From: Flavobacteriaceae bacterium
GTDB lineage: Bacteria > Bacteroidota > Bacteroidia > Flavobacteriales > Flavobacteriaceae
Direction: 5' to 3'
DNA: 64,000 bases
Assembly: GCA_027082925.1 (NCBI GenBank)
Contig: JALWTD010000017.1
Location: forward strand, 310,001-374,000
Made by a program: the position numbers and the translations under genes. The stretch's first letter is position 1. Every line of letters starts with the position of its first letter. Below the pieces are notes generated by a model, which did no database searches, was not told the origin of the DNA, and saw only the letters and a program-made list of their open reading frames with translations. This document shows, one piece after another, positions 9,210 to 17,594 of this stretch.

Positions 9210-10298
9210 TTATTTTAAACACGCTTGTAGTGTTTCTTTTCGCTTTACTTTTTTAGTATCGGTTTCCATAAACTTTTCTATGGTGTACACTTCTCTAGGA
9301 ACTTCAAATTTAGAGAGTGTTGTTTCCGATTTTATTTTAGTTTGAAGCTGTTGCACGTTAATATCGTTACCTGAACTTTCAATAACCAAAACCAATTTTT
9401 CGCCTAAAACTTTATCGGGAACTCCAATTACAAAAAATTGAGTATTTGCAAAAAAAGATGCTAGCTTTTGCTCAATTTGCTCAGGGTGCAATTTTACACC
9501 TCCGGAGTTAATAACATTATCGTACCTTCCTAACCACTTAAATGTGGTGTTAGAAACAAGCTCAACAACATCATTTGTAACAATCTTATTTTCCGAAATT
9601 TTAGGAGCATCTATTACCAAGCAACCTCTGCTATCTTGAGAAATAGCAACAAAAGGCAACACGGTATAATTGGCGTGTATACACTCCTGGTTATTTGAGA
9701 ATCCATTTAACTTTTTAACAGCAATATGCGTAATTGTTTCAGTCATTCCATAGGTAGCAAACACATTTGTTTTACAGTTTTCTAGTTTTGATAACAAGGT
9801 GTTTGAAATAACACCTCCTCCAACAATAAGTGTTTTTATATTGTTTATTTTATCGAATGAATGGTATAATTGCATAGGTACCATTGCAGAAAAATCGTAC
9901 AACTTATCTATTGTTTTTAAAGGCGTTGAAGAAGGTGCAACAACATCTATATTCCAACCCAATGTTAAGGCTCTCACCAGCATCATTTTTCCGGAAATAT
10001 GTTGTGTAGAAAGACATAGTAATGCCGATGTGTTTTCTAACAAATTAAAATAGTTCCCTGTAGCCAAGGCACTATTAATCATATGTTTTTTTTGAAGTTT
10101 TATTTTTTTAGGTACTCCTGTAGATCCCGAAGTAAAAACCTCTATAAACAACTCATTATCAAACCATTCTTCCAAAAAATTAGAGATTTCATTTGAAATT
10201 TCTTTCGAATAAGATATCAATCCGGAAACCGTATTAAATGAATTACCTTGAAGCTTAAATTTAGGATGGTACAATCTATTTTCGTTTTGTGTGTTCAT
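9210..10298 (-). CDS. menE: o-Succinylbenzoate--CoA ligase-type AMP-binding protein
   Basis: MenE activates o-succinylbenzoate with ATP and CoA in menaquinone synthesis. At 362 residues it is the compact form usual in Flavobacteriaceae. The AMP-binding P-loop TSGSTGVPKKIKL lies at about residues 55-68, ATYGMTE follows near 180, and WLGRYDNVINSGGVKLHPEQIE marks the hinge and C-terminal domain. It is the last gene of a leftward cluster menC-CPBP-menE with intergenic gaps of 2-3 bp, so cotranscription is nearly certain. Its neighbour menC makes its substrate. Confidence 0.92.
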   Translation of the reverse strand: MNTQNENRLYHPKFKLQGNSFNTVSGLISYSKEISNEISNFLEEWFDNELFIEVFTSGSTGVPKKIKLQKKHMINSALATGNYFNLLENTSALLCLSTQHISGKMMLVRALTLGWNIDVVAPSSTPLKTIDKLYDFSAMVPMQLYHSFDKINNIKTLIVGGGVISNTLLSKLENCKTNVFATYGMTETITHIAVKKLNGFSNNQECIHANYTVLPFVAISQDSRGCLVIDAPKISENKIVTNDVVELVSNTTFKWLGRYDNVINSGGVKLHPEQIEQKLASFFANTQFFVIGVPDKVLGEKLVLVIESSGNDINVQQLQTKIKSETTLSKFEVPREVYTIEKFMETDTKKVKRKETLQACLK

Positions 10299-10300
10299 AA

Positions 10301-11260
10301 TTAAGCTATAAACTCATCTTCATTTAAAACTATTGGCTTTTGAACCTTTCCAAGCAATTTTTCTTTCCAATTTTTCCAATGATATTTTTTTGAAAAAATA
10401 AATAACACTAAAGGGTATAACACAAAAACCGGCACAAACATTTGCCATCCTAAAGAAGGTTCAGAAACATCAACCAGCAATGCATCTGTTTGAAAAACGG
10501 TCCAATTTGTAGTTACAAAAATAGCCGCAATAATATTATTTGCCGCATGAAATCCTAAAGACAACTCTGTACCTTCATCCATCAATGTAAAAATTCCAAG
10601 TACAAGTCCGGTTCCTATGTAATATATCATACTCATCCAACCTAATTTTTCTACCTCTGGATTTAAACCGTGTAACAATCCGAAGATTATAGATGTTAAT
10701 AGCAACGCTACTACCGATTTTTTAAACCATGTTCCAAATCCTTGCATTAAATAACCTCTAAATAGCAATTCTTCCATACTGGTTTGTATAGGTAAAAATA
10801 AAAATGCTACCGCTACCAGTGTAAAAAAAGATTTGGGTTTAAAATTCCATACATAATTTTCAGGAAATAATGCGTAATCTATTCCTATCATTGCAACTCC
10901 TATTAATGCCCAAACAATAAAGGCATAAAAAAATCGATTCCAATCAACCTTTTCTCTGCTTGTAATTAAGGTTACTATTTTACGTTTATGAATGGTTTTT
11001 ACTCCTAAAAACAATGCTAATAATCCTCCTAAAAAAGTTAAAATAATAAGAAACAAGTACAGGTTAGCGTCCATTCCAAGTGTGGCAAAATTATCGATTG
11101 CCGAAGTTGTAAACTCATTAAAATCTTTTGCGTAATAATAGGCTGTGGCTATTAAAGGAATAACACCTAAAAACTGCCACCCAAACAGTAGAATAAGTAT
11201 GGTTATTAAATAAGTCCACCACTCGTTATTTCCTTTATATGCCTGTTGAATAAATTTCAT
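10301..11260 (-). CDS. CPBP-family intramembrane metalloprotease
   Basis: A 319-residue polytopic membrane protein with about eight hydrophobic segments. The CPBP (Abi/CAAX protease) motifs are present: EELLFRGYL, the second-motif His in FGLLHGLNPE, and HAANN in the last motif. These provide the putative metal ligands of a glutamate-dependent intramembrane protease. It is sandwiched between menC and menE with 2-3 bp gaps, an arrangement seen across Flavobacteriaceae. Whether it has any role in menaquinone metabolism is unknown. Confidence 0.88.
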   Translation of the reverse strand: MKFIQQAYKGNNEWWTYLITILILLFGWQFLGVIPLIATAYYYAKDFNEFTTSAIDNFATLGMDANLYLFLIILTFLGGLLALFLGVKTIHKRKIVTLITSREKVDWNRFFYAFIVWALIGVAMIGIDYALFPENYVWNFKPKSFFTLVAVAFLFLPIQTSMEELLFRGYLMQGFGTWFKKSVVALLLTSIIFGLLHGLNPEVEKLGWMSMIYYIGTGLVLGIFTLMDEGTELSLGFHAANNIIAAIFVTTNWTVFQTDALLVDVSEPSLGWQMFVPVFVLYPLVLFIFSKKYHWKNWKEKLLGKVQKPIVLNEDEFIA

Positions 11261-11263
11261 TCT

Positions 11264-12301
11264 TTAAAATATTTTAAAATACCATTTTTTAGTATTGTTA
11301 TAGTGTAAGCATCCTTGATTAACCTCCAAAGGACTTTCAATATTATTTGTGAACAAACTTCCTGTACCTAAACCCTGAGGTAATTTATTTTGTAGCGTAT
11401 AAGTCCATTGAGCTATTGCATTTAACCCTACATTACTTTCAAGAGCCGAAGTAATCCACCAGTCAATGTGTTGTTTTTTAGCAATATTAATCCATTGCTC
11501 GCTTCCGTTAAATCCACCAACCAAACTCGGTTTTAATATTATAAATTGTGGATTTATTGTTTGTAGTAATTTTTCCTTTTTTGTTACATCAAAAGCACCT
11601 ATCAATTCTTCATCTAAGGCTATAGGTAATGGAGATTTTAAACACAATTCAGCCATTTCGTAAACCAAACCTTGTTTTATTGGTTGCTCAATAGAATGAA
11701 TATTAAAATTTGACAACCTCTTTAATTTTTCTAGTGCTTCAGAAGGAGAAAAAGCTCCATTTGCATCAACGCGTAACGTAATTTCTTCAGAAGAAAAATT
11801 GGCTCTAATGCTCTTAAGTAAGTCTAGTTCTGTCTCAAAATCAATTGCTCCAATTTTCATTTTAATGGTAGAGAAACCTGCTTTAATTTTGGCTTCTATC
11901 TGCTCTTTCATAAACCCTTTATCGCCCATCCAAATTAGGCCGTTTATTTGAATACTATCTTTAGAATTGGTAAAATTAGAAGGGAACAGTACAAATTTTT
12001 CTTTAGACTGAATGGATAAAAGAGCTTGTTCTAAACCAAATTGAATAGAAGGAAATTCAGCCAACTCATTTAGTAAATATACCTGATTTAAATTAATATT
12101 ATCGCAAAGCCATTTTAATTTTTCTTCATAATCCGGTCTATCATCAGCACTAAGCCCTCTAAAAACAGCACATTCTCCTACTCCGGTTCTTTCTCCGTCA
12201 ATCAATTGCAAAAAATACGTTTCTTTGGTATGCAAAACACCTCTAGAAGTACCGCTTGCTTGTTTAAAATTAAGTATGTATTTAGAATATCTTGCTCTCA
12301 T
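11264..12301 (-). CDS. menC: o-Succinylbenzoate synthase (enolase superfamily)
   Basis: MenC dehydrates SHCHC to o-succinylbenzoate in menaquinone synthesis. The 345-residue enolase-superfamily fold shows the catalytic KMKIG lysine (about 148-152), metal ligands in LRVDANGAF, IEQPI and LDEEL, and the second Lys in ILKPSLVGG. It heads the menC-CPBP-menE operon and is divergent from the sterol-desaturase gene 52 bp away. That short gap must hold both promoters. Confidence 0.93.
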   Translation of the reverse strand: MRARYSKYILNFKQASGTSRGVLHTKETYFLQLIDGERTGVGECAVFRGLSADDRPDYEEKLKWLCDNINLNQVYLLNELAEFPSIQFGLEQALLSIQSKEKFVLFPSNFTNSKDSIQINGLIWMGDKGFMKEQIEAKIKAGFSTIKMKIGAIDFETELDLLKSIRANFSSEEITLRVDANGAFSPSEALEKLKRLSNFNIHSIEQPIKQGLVYEMAELCLKSPLPIALDEELIGAFDVTKKEKLLQTINPQFIILKPSLVGGFNGSEQWINIAKKQHIDWWITSALESNVGLNAIAQWTYTLQNKLPQGLGTGSLFTNNIESPLEVNQGCLHYNNTKKWYFKIF

Positions 12302-12353
12302 GTTATTTCCAAAATTGAAAGGTACAAATATTTAAATTTTTATTTTATATTAG

Positions 12354-13268
12354 ATGAAAATATTAGTTAAAATGGAAGTTCCACAAATACCAAATTTAAT
12401 TTTATACGCTATTCCTTTTTTTATAGCAACGGTTATTATTGAAGGTTTTTCTGTTAAAAAAAGAGAAGCAGAAAATTATGATTTAAAAGACACGCTAGCG
12501 TCAATATTTATGGGTATTGGAAACACCCTTATAGGTTTTGCCAGCAAATTGGTGGTTGTTTCTGTTATTACATTTATTTATGAAAAATATAGAATTGCTA
12601 CAATTCCTTTTGTTTGGTGGGCTTGGATTTTAATTTTAATTGCCGAGGATTTTTGTTATTATTGGTTTCATAGAATTAGTCACGAAAACCGCTTCTTTTG
12701 GGCTTCGCACGTGGTGCATCACTCTTCTAAAAAATACAACCTAAGCACAGCCTTGAGACAAACTTGGACCGGAGGTTTTTTTGGTTTTGTTTTTTATTTA
12801 ATATTACCGTTTATTGGTTTTCATCCGCTAATGATAATAACGCAAATGAGTATTAGTTTACTGTATCAATATTGGATTCATACCGAACTAATTCACAAAA
12901 TGCCAAATTGGTTTGAAGCTATTTTTAATACTCCGTCGCATCATCGAGTTCATCACGGTTCTAACCCTATTTATTTAGACAGAAACCATGCCGGTATTTT
13001 AATTATTTGGGACAAGTTATTTGGAACCTTTCAACCTGAATTAACCGACGAAAAAGTAGTGTACGGTTTAACATCAAATATAAACACCTATAATCCTATA
13101 AAAATAGCTTTCCATGAATGGGTTGCTGTGTTTACCGATTTTTTTACTTCAAAAACATCGCTATTAAATAAGTTCAAATATTTTATAAAAGCTCCAGGGT
13201 GGAGACATGACGGAACCGGCCTATCATCAAATGATTTAAAGCAAGAATGGCTACAGAAACAAAAATAA
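12354..13268 (+). CDS. Sterol desaturase/fatty acid hydroxylase family membrane protein
   Basis: This is a di-iron integral-membrane oxygenase family member of 304 residues. The diagnostic histidine clusters are HRISH, HVVHH and HHRVHHG, in that order, separated by hydrophobic segments, as in the FA_hydroxylase superfamily. The substrate cannot be inferred; bacterial relatives hydroxylate lipids or carotenoids. The first ATG (12354) is used, but the ATG six codons on at 12372 gives an equally good start. It converges on the MBL-fold hydrolase with a 1-bp gap. Confidence 0.85.
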   Translation: MKILVKMEVPQIPNLILYAIPFFIATVIIEGFSVKKREAENYDLKDTLASIFMGIGNTLIGFASKLVVVSVITFIYEKYRIATIPFVWWAWILILIAEDFCYYWFHRISHENRFFWASHVVHHSSKKYNLSTALRQTWTGGFFGFVFYLILPFIGFHPLMIITQMSISLLYQYWIHTELIHKMPNWFEAIFNTPSHHRVHHGSNPIYLDRNHAGILIIWDKLFGTFQPELTDEKVVYGLTSNINTYNPIKIAFHEWVAVFTDFFTSKTSLLNKFKYFIKAPGWRHDGTGLSSNDLKQEWLQKQK

Positions 13269-13269
13269 T

Positions 13270-13950
13270 TTACAATTTAATATTGCCTCCTATAGGCAGT
13301 AAATAAAGTTCTTTTTTTGCTTTAGAGAACTGTTGTATTGCTTCTTTATGGTTAATTTTAATATAGCCAAAAGTATCAAAATGATACCCTAACACTTTAT
13401 GACAATTTAAAAACATACTTGCTTTAACAGCTTCTTTAACACCCATTGTAAAATTATCGCCAACAGGTAAAACGGCCAAATCCAATTCTCCTATGGTGGT
13501 TGGAATTAATTTCATATCGTAAGTAAGAGCTGTATCTCCCGCTATATAAATTCTATGATGAGCTGTTTCTATAACAAAGCCGCCCGGCTGACCTCCATAA
13601 GAGCCATCGGGAAAGGAACTAGAGTGAATGGCATTTGTATAATGTACTGTTCCAAAATCAAAATTCCATTTACCTCCGTGATTCATTGGGTGACCTTCTA
13701 TTCCTTTATCGGCAAAATAGGTTACTATTTCATAATTTGAAATAATTTTGGCACCTGTATTTTTTGCAATTAGTTCTACATCTAAAATATGATCTTGGTG
13801 TGCATGAGTTATTAAAATATAATCTGCTTGTAATTTGTTTACATTTATTTTTGATGCCAATTCATTTCCTGTAATAAACGGGTCTACCAAAAGTGTTTTA
13901 TCTCTTGTTTCTATGCTAAGTGTTGCGTGTCCTAAATATGTAATTTTCAT
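13270..13950 (-). CDS. UPF0173-type metal-dependent hydrolase, MBL fold
   Basis: A 226-residue metallo-beta-lactamase-fold hydrolase. I place the start at the ATG at 13950, giving MKITYLGHATLSIE, the usual family N-terminus; the upstream in-frame extension from TTG is not conserved in type. The metal-binding HAHQDH motif lies at about residues 54-59, with further ligands in HSSSFPDG, AGDTALTYD and YHFDTFG. The physiological substrate of this UPF0173-like family is unknown. Confidence 0.9.
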   Translation of the reverse strand: MKITYLGHATLSIETRDKTLLVDPFITGNELASKINVNKLQADYILITHAHQDHILDVELIAKNTGAKIISNYEIVTYFADKGIEGHPMNHGGKWNFDFGTVHYTNAIHSSSFPDGSYGGQPGGFVIETAHHRIYIAGDTALTYDMKLIPTTIGELDLAVLPVGDNFTMGVKEAVKASMFLNCHKVLGYHFDTFGYIKINHKEAIQQFSKAKKELYLLPIGGNIKL

Positions 13951-14002
13951 GGTGAAGTGTGTTGGTTTTATATACTGCAATTTAATAATTTAACAGCATT
14001 CC

Positions 14003-14038
14003 AAAAAATAACCACGGATGAATTTTATCCGTGGTTAT
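14003..14038 (-). terminator. Intrinsic terminator of the copper-receptor operon
   Basis: A 12-bp perfect stem (ATAACCACGGAT with its complement) surrounds a 7-base loop. On the minus strand the hairpin is followed by a run of seven Ts, so it ends transcription of the leftward TonB/BNR operon. Confidence 0.85.
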
Positions 14039-14079
14039 CTCAAACAAACTAACAAACAAACTAAGTAAATTCTAAGGTT

Positions 14080-16347
14080 TTAGAATTTATACTTAATATA
14101 TGTCGTGAAATTTCTTCCCGGCTCGTAAATTCTTCCTGATAAGGTATTTGAATTTTGATATGAGAAGTTTAAGTGTTCATAGTAAGCCTTGTCAAAAATA
14201 TTTAACACCGCGGCTCCTATAGATAGTCCTGTGTATGGTTCAAAACCTACTCGTAAATCAAGTGTTCCAAATCCTGGTGTTTTTTCTTCCATGAATGTAG
14301 TTGAAATACGATCTTGCGCTGCTACCAGTCTTGAGCTTACCAAAACCCAATAGTTATTTCCTTCATATTTAGCTCCTAAATTTGCCTTAAACGGAGGAAT
14401 ATGAGGAAGAGGCTCGTCAAAATCTTTATTTTGAGCACGTGTATAAGATACGTCAGATGTAAATGAAAGTTTTTCTGATGCCTTTACATTAAAAGTAAAC
14501 TCAAATCCGGTTTGAGTAGCCTTGTCTACATTTATAAATTGTTTTGCCACAACAGGTGGCGTTGTTGGCATATACACTCTTGGAATATCTGTTACAACGG
14601 CAGTAATATAATCGGTTAAGAACGAGTGGAAAAATGTTGCACCAATAGTTATGGTTTCAAAATTTTTCAAGAAAGACAGTTCAATTTGATTGTTCACTTC
14701 AGGTTTTAAGTTAGGGTTTCCAACATATTCATATGGATCAACTCCTACATTAAAGTGATTGATATAACGCTCTACCATTGATGCTGTTCTTACACCTCTA
14801 CCTAACGCAAGTTGCGTTTGAAAACCGTTTTTATGATATTTAATAGAAATATTGGCACTTACATTTGTTTCTGTTTCATCTTGTATAGAACCACCATATA
14901 GTGCTTCAAAATCTGCAGCAGGGTCGTCTAACGAAGTTGCTATAAAGTCTGCTCTTATTCCGGTTGTTAAAGTGGTGTACGCTGCTATTTTAAATTTTCC
15001 TTCTGCAAATACACCTATATCATCTAAGTTTGCATCTTGCCAAACTTTATCGTAAAAAGTCATAGGTTCAGGAAGCATTACACCATTCATCATTTTAACA
15101 ATTCGAGTTCTATTTCCTTTTCTATCAATAATATTGGCATCAATACCTGTATAAATTCTAGCATGGTCTGAAGGACTAAATACCAATTCTGCTTTTCCAC
15201 CATAAGTCCAAGACTCTACAGGAGTTCTAGAATCAACCATCATAAATGTTGGTCGTCCTTCGTTTGTCATCAAATGGTCTACATACGAATAAAATACCTT
15301 AAACGTAAAACTGTTTATTTTTTCTGAAAGCTCATTTATTTTGTAGTCTATTCCTGCTAAGTAACTATCATCATAAGGAGAGTCCATTGGCAATCCGGCA
15401 TGGTCTATATCTCTACTAAAAGATTGTCTCCAGCTAAATTGTAAACGTTGATTTTCTTTTGGGTTTACGCCTAGTTTAATAGAATAATCTGTTGTTCTAA
15501 AAGAAGATGGTACTTCTGTTCCATTTCCATCGGTATAATCTCCAAAATCTCGATACGAGCCGTTGAAATTTACATCTATTTTTTTTCCAACATACACTAC
15601 CGATGCTCCACTTACTAAATTATTTCCATTTGTTTCATATCCACCTTCAGCACTTCCATGCACGCCTAATTTGCTTCTATCAGGAGTTTTTGTAACCAAG
15701 TTAATAATTCCTCCAAAATTTTGTCCAAAACGTACTGTAAAAGGACCTTTTACTATTTCTATTTTTTCTACCTCTTCAGGAATTACGTGCGTAGTAATTG
15801 GATCCATTCTGTTTGGACACGCATTTAAAACTTTCATACCGCCATCGTATTGCACATTTAATTGTTCGTATTTAAACGAACGGAATACAGGCTCAGAAGC
15901 ATATGCTCCTTTTTTAGTGATTCCAAAACCTTTGATATCTCTAAACAATCCTCCAACACTTCTTGGCTGACTAATTTTTTTTGAGGTATCATTAATTTCT
16001 GTCGATTGCGAAATGTCTTGTAACGGATTTGCAGATACAATAATTTCATTTAAACTTATTGGAGCCGGCTGAAGTGAAATTATTTGCTGGTTTTGAATCG
16101 TAACAAGTAGTGTTTTGTAACTCATATGAGTCACTTCTATTTGATCTCCCAAAGCTGCTTTTATAGAAAATGCTCCATTTTTATCGGTAACGGTATACTC
16201 ATTGCTTTTTAGTACTCTAATAGTTGCCATTTCTATTGGAGTATTGGTATTCTCCTCTACAACTTTCCCTTTCATAATTGTTGATTGTGCAAATGCTACT
16301 GTTATAAATAGCATAAGTACAATACTTGAAATTATTCTTTTTTTCAT
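14080..16347 (-). CDS. TonB-dependent outer-membrane receptor, OprC/NosA-like (probable copper uptake)
   Basis: A 755-residue outer-membrane TonB-dependent transporter. A signal peptide (1-20, ending AFAQ) is followed by a carboxypeptidase-like beta domain (about 25-95), a plug domain (about 110-220) and a beta-barrel ending in F. The plug contains LNACPNRMDP, with Cys177 and Met181 forming a CxxxM motif. The barrel contains DHLM, with His358 and Met360 forming HxM. CxxxM plus HxM is the copper-binding set described for Pseudomonas OprC, a paralogue of NosA. This makes copper the best-supported substrate. It is the last gene of a four-gene leftward cluster and has its own terminator downstream. 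Confidence 0.85.
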   Translation of the reverse strand: MKKRIISSIVLMLFITVAFAQSTIMKGKVVEENTNTPIEMATIRVLKSNEYTVTDKNGAFSIKAALGDQIEVTHMSYKTLLVTIQNQQIISLQPAPISLNEIIVSANPLQDISQSTEINDTSKKISQPRSVGGLFRDIKGFGITKKGAYASEPVFRSFKYEQLNVQYDGGMKVLNACPNRMDPITTHVIPEEVEKIEIVKGPFTVRFGQNFGGIINLVTKTPDRSKLGVHGSAEGGYETNGNNLVSGASVVYVGKKIDVNFNGSYRDFGDYTDGNGTEVPSSFRTTDYSIKLGVNPKENQRLQFSWRQSFSRDIDHAGLPMDSPYDDSYLAGIDYKINELSEKINSFTFKVFYSYVDHLMTNEGRPTFMMVDSRTPVESWTYGGKAELVFSPSDHARIYTGIDANIIDRKGNRTRIVKMMNGVMLPEPMTFYDKVWQDANLDDIGVFAEGKFKIAAYTTLTTGIRADFIATSLDDPAADFEALYGGSIQDETETNVSANISIKYHKNGFQTQLALGRGVRTASMVERYINHFNVGVDPYEYVGNPNLKPEVNNQIELSFLKNFETITIGATFFHSFLTDYITAVVTDIPRVYMPTTPPVVAKQFINVDKATQTGFEFTFNVKASEKLSFTSDVSYTRAQNKDFDEPLPHIPPFKANLGAKYEGNNYWVLVSSRLVAAQDRISTTFMEEKTPGFGTLDLRVGFEPYTGLSIGAAVLNIFDKAYYEHLNFSYQNSNTLSGRIYEPGRNFTTYIKYKF

Positions 16348-16357
16348 GGTGTGTCTT

Positions 16358-17593
16358 TTATAAGTTAATTTGTTTATACATTATTTTTGATTTGTTCTTA
16401 TCTACATTTACCCAAGCAATTAACAGCGAATTATCACCTAGTTTGGTAATTACCGCATGATTATTTACTGAATTGTAAGGGCTTATTATTTTGTTTAATT
16501 CGGTTCCGTCTTTTTTAATAACATGAAGGACTATATTGTTAAATGTTTGCCCTTCTACTTTGTAATAATCTTCATAAACAATGTAAAAATTACCATTTGG
16601 TAAAGCTGTCATTTGAGGATGACGGCCAACCGTTGTTATTAGTAATTTACTCTCTGGCAATAGCATTTCATCTGAAAGATTTTTAAAAAATATACCTGCA
16701 CCAGAATCGGCACCTGTAAACCAAGTAACTGCCAAATCTTTTAAATTATTCGCAAAAGAAGGTCCTGTGTGAGGGCAACCATCTATTTTCCAATTATCTA
16801 TCCCCATACGTACCGGAGTAGAAAAAGAGGCTCCATTGTCTGTTGAGCTTACGCTATACATATCTCTAATAGAGCCTTCTGTAATATTTCTATACCCTAT
16901 GTGAATAGAATTGTCGGGACTTACAAATAAATCTGTTCTACAACATTGGCAAGTAGATCCAGCAATAGGTTTTTCATCAAAAAAGCCTAAACTTCCTTTT
17001 GTTTTTGCAAAAAACAAGGTGCTTCCATTTTTATCTTTCTCTATTTTTCTACTATCTAGCCAGCATAAGCCTAGCTCACCATCAGGTAACAACGCTACAT
17101 CATAAAAACTTTGACTCATTGCTCCTTCTACCTGAACTAGCTTTCTTTTTACCGACCAGCTTTTACCATTATCTTCAGAAGTAGCGTAATAAATGTTTCC
17201 TGCAAATCTATTTTTAGGATCTGAAACCTTTATTCTAAAAATAGCATAAAGCACTCCTGAAGCCGTTTTGGCAATTTTTGCCATAGATTCATGGTGTGGT
17301 TGTAAACCGAGCGAAGAGGTAACAGTTATTGTTTTTCCAAATTTATTAGTTGCCGTATTAAACACTTTATATTTTAACACATTGGTTTTAGCCGAATCAA
17401 CTTCTTCTGACCAATTGAGCAAAATATTATCTTCACTATCTAGATTAAAATAAGCACCCATTGCATTATAATCTGTGTCTGTTACTGCAATTGGTGACTC
17501 AAACAACGTGTTTTGAACTTGAACTTGATTATGTTCTTTTTTATCGCACGATACTACAAGTAAAAAACTTATTACTACTACTATTTTTTTCAT
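16358..17593 (-). CDS. BNR-repeat (sialidase-like fold) lipoprotein with Cys/His motifs
   Basis: A 411-residue predicted lipoprotein: the short signal peptide ends VVSC with the lipidated Cys at residue 16. The rest looks like a beta-propeller with BNR/Asp-box repeats (SEDNGKSWS, SSTDNGASFS). Unlike true sialidases it carries clustered metal-ligand residues: HH at 100-101, CQCC at 215-218 and CPH at 273-275. No sialidase Arg triad is apparent. It lies between two TonB receptor genes with gaps of 1 and 10 bp. The context suggests a surface or periplasmic metal-handling (copper) partner; a direct enzymatic role is not supported. Confidence 0.7.
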   Translation of the reverse strand: MKKIVVVISFLLVVSCDKKEHNQVQVQNTLFESPIAVTDTDYNAMGAYFNLDSEDNILLNWSEEVDSAKTNVLKYKVFNTATNKFGKTITVTSSLGLQPHHESMAKIAKTASGVLYAIFRIKVSDPKNRFAGNIYYATSEDNGKSWSVKRKLVQVEGAMSQSFYDVALLPDGELGLCWLDSRKIEKDKNGSTLFFAKTKGSLGFFDEKPIAGSTCQCCRTDLFVSPDNSIHIGYRNITEGSIRDMYSVSSTDNGASFSTPVRMGIDNWKIDGCPHTGPSFANNLKDLAVTWFTGADSGAGIFFKNLSDEMLLPESKLLITTVGRHPQMTALPNGNFYIVYEDYYKVEGQTFNNIVLHVIKKDGTELNKIISPYNSVNNHAVITKLGDNSLLIAWVNVDKNKSKIMYKQINL

Positions 17594-17594
17594 C

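Noticed and set aside
15563-15970. 135-codon open frame antisense to the OprC-like receptor
   Set aside because: It lies wholly inside a well-supported gene, has no recognisable domain and reflects the codon pattern of the opposite strand.
16358-17593. Sialidase activity
   Set aside because: BNR repeats alone do not show sialidase; the catalytic Arg triad is not apparent and the gene context is metal uptake.
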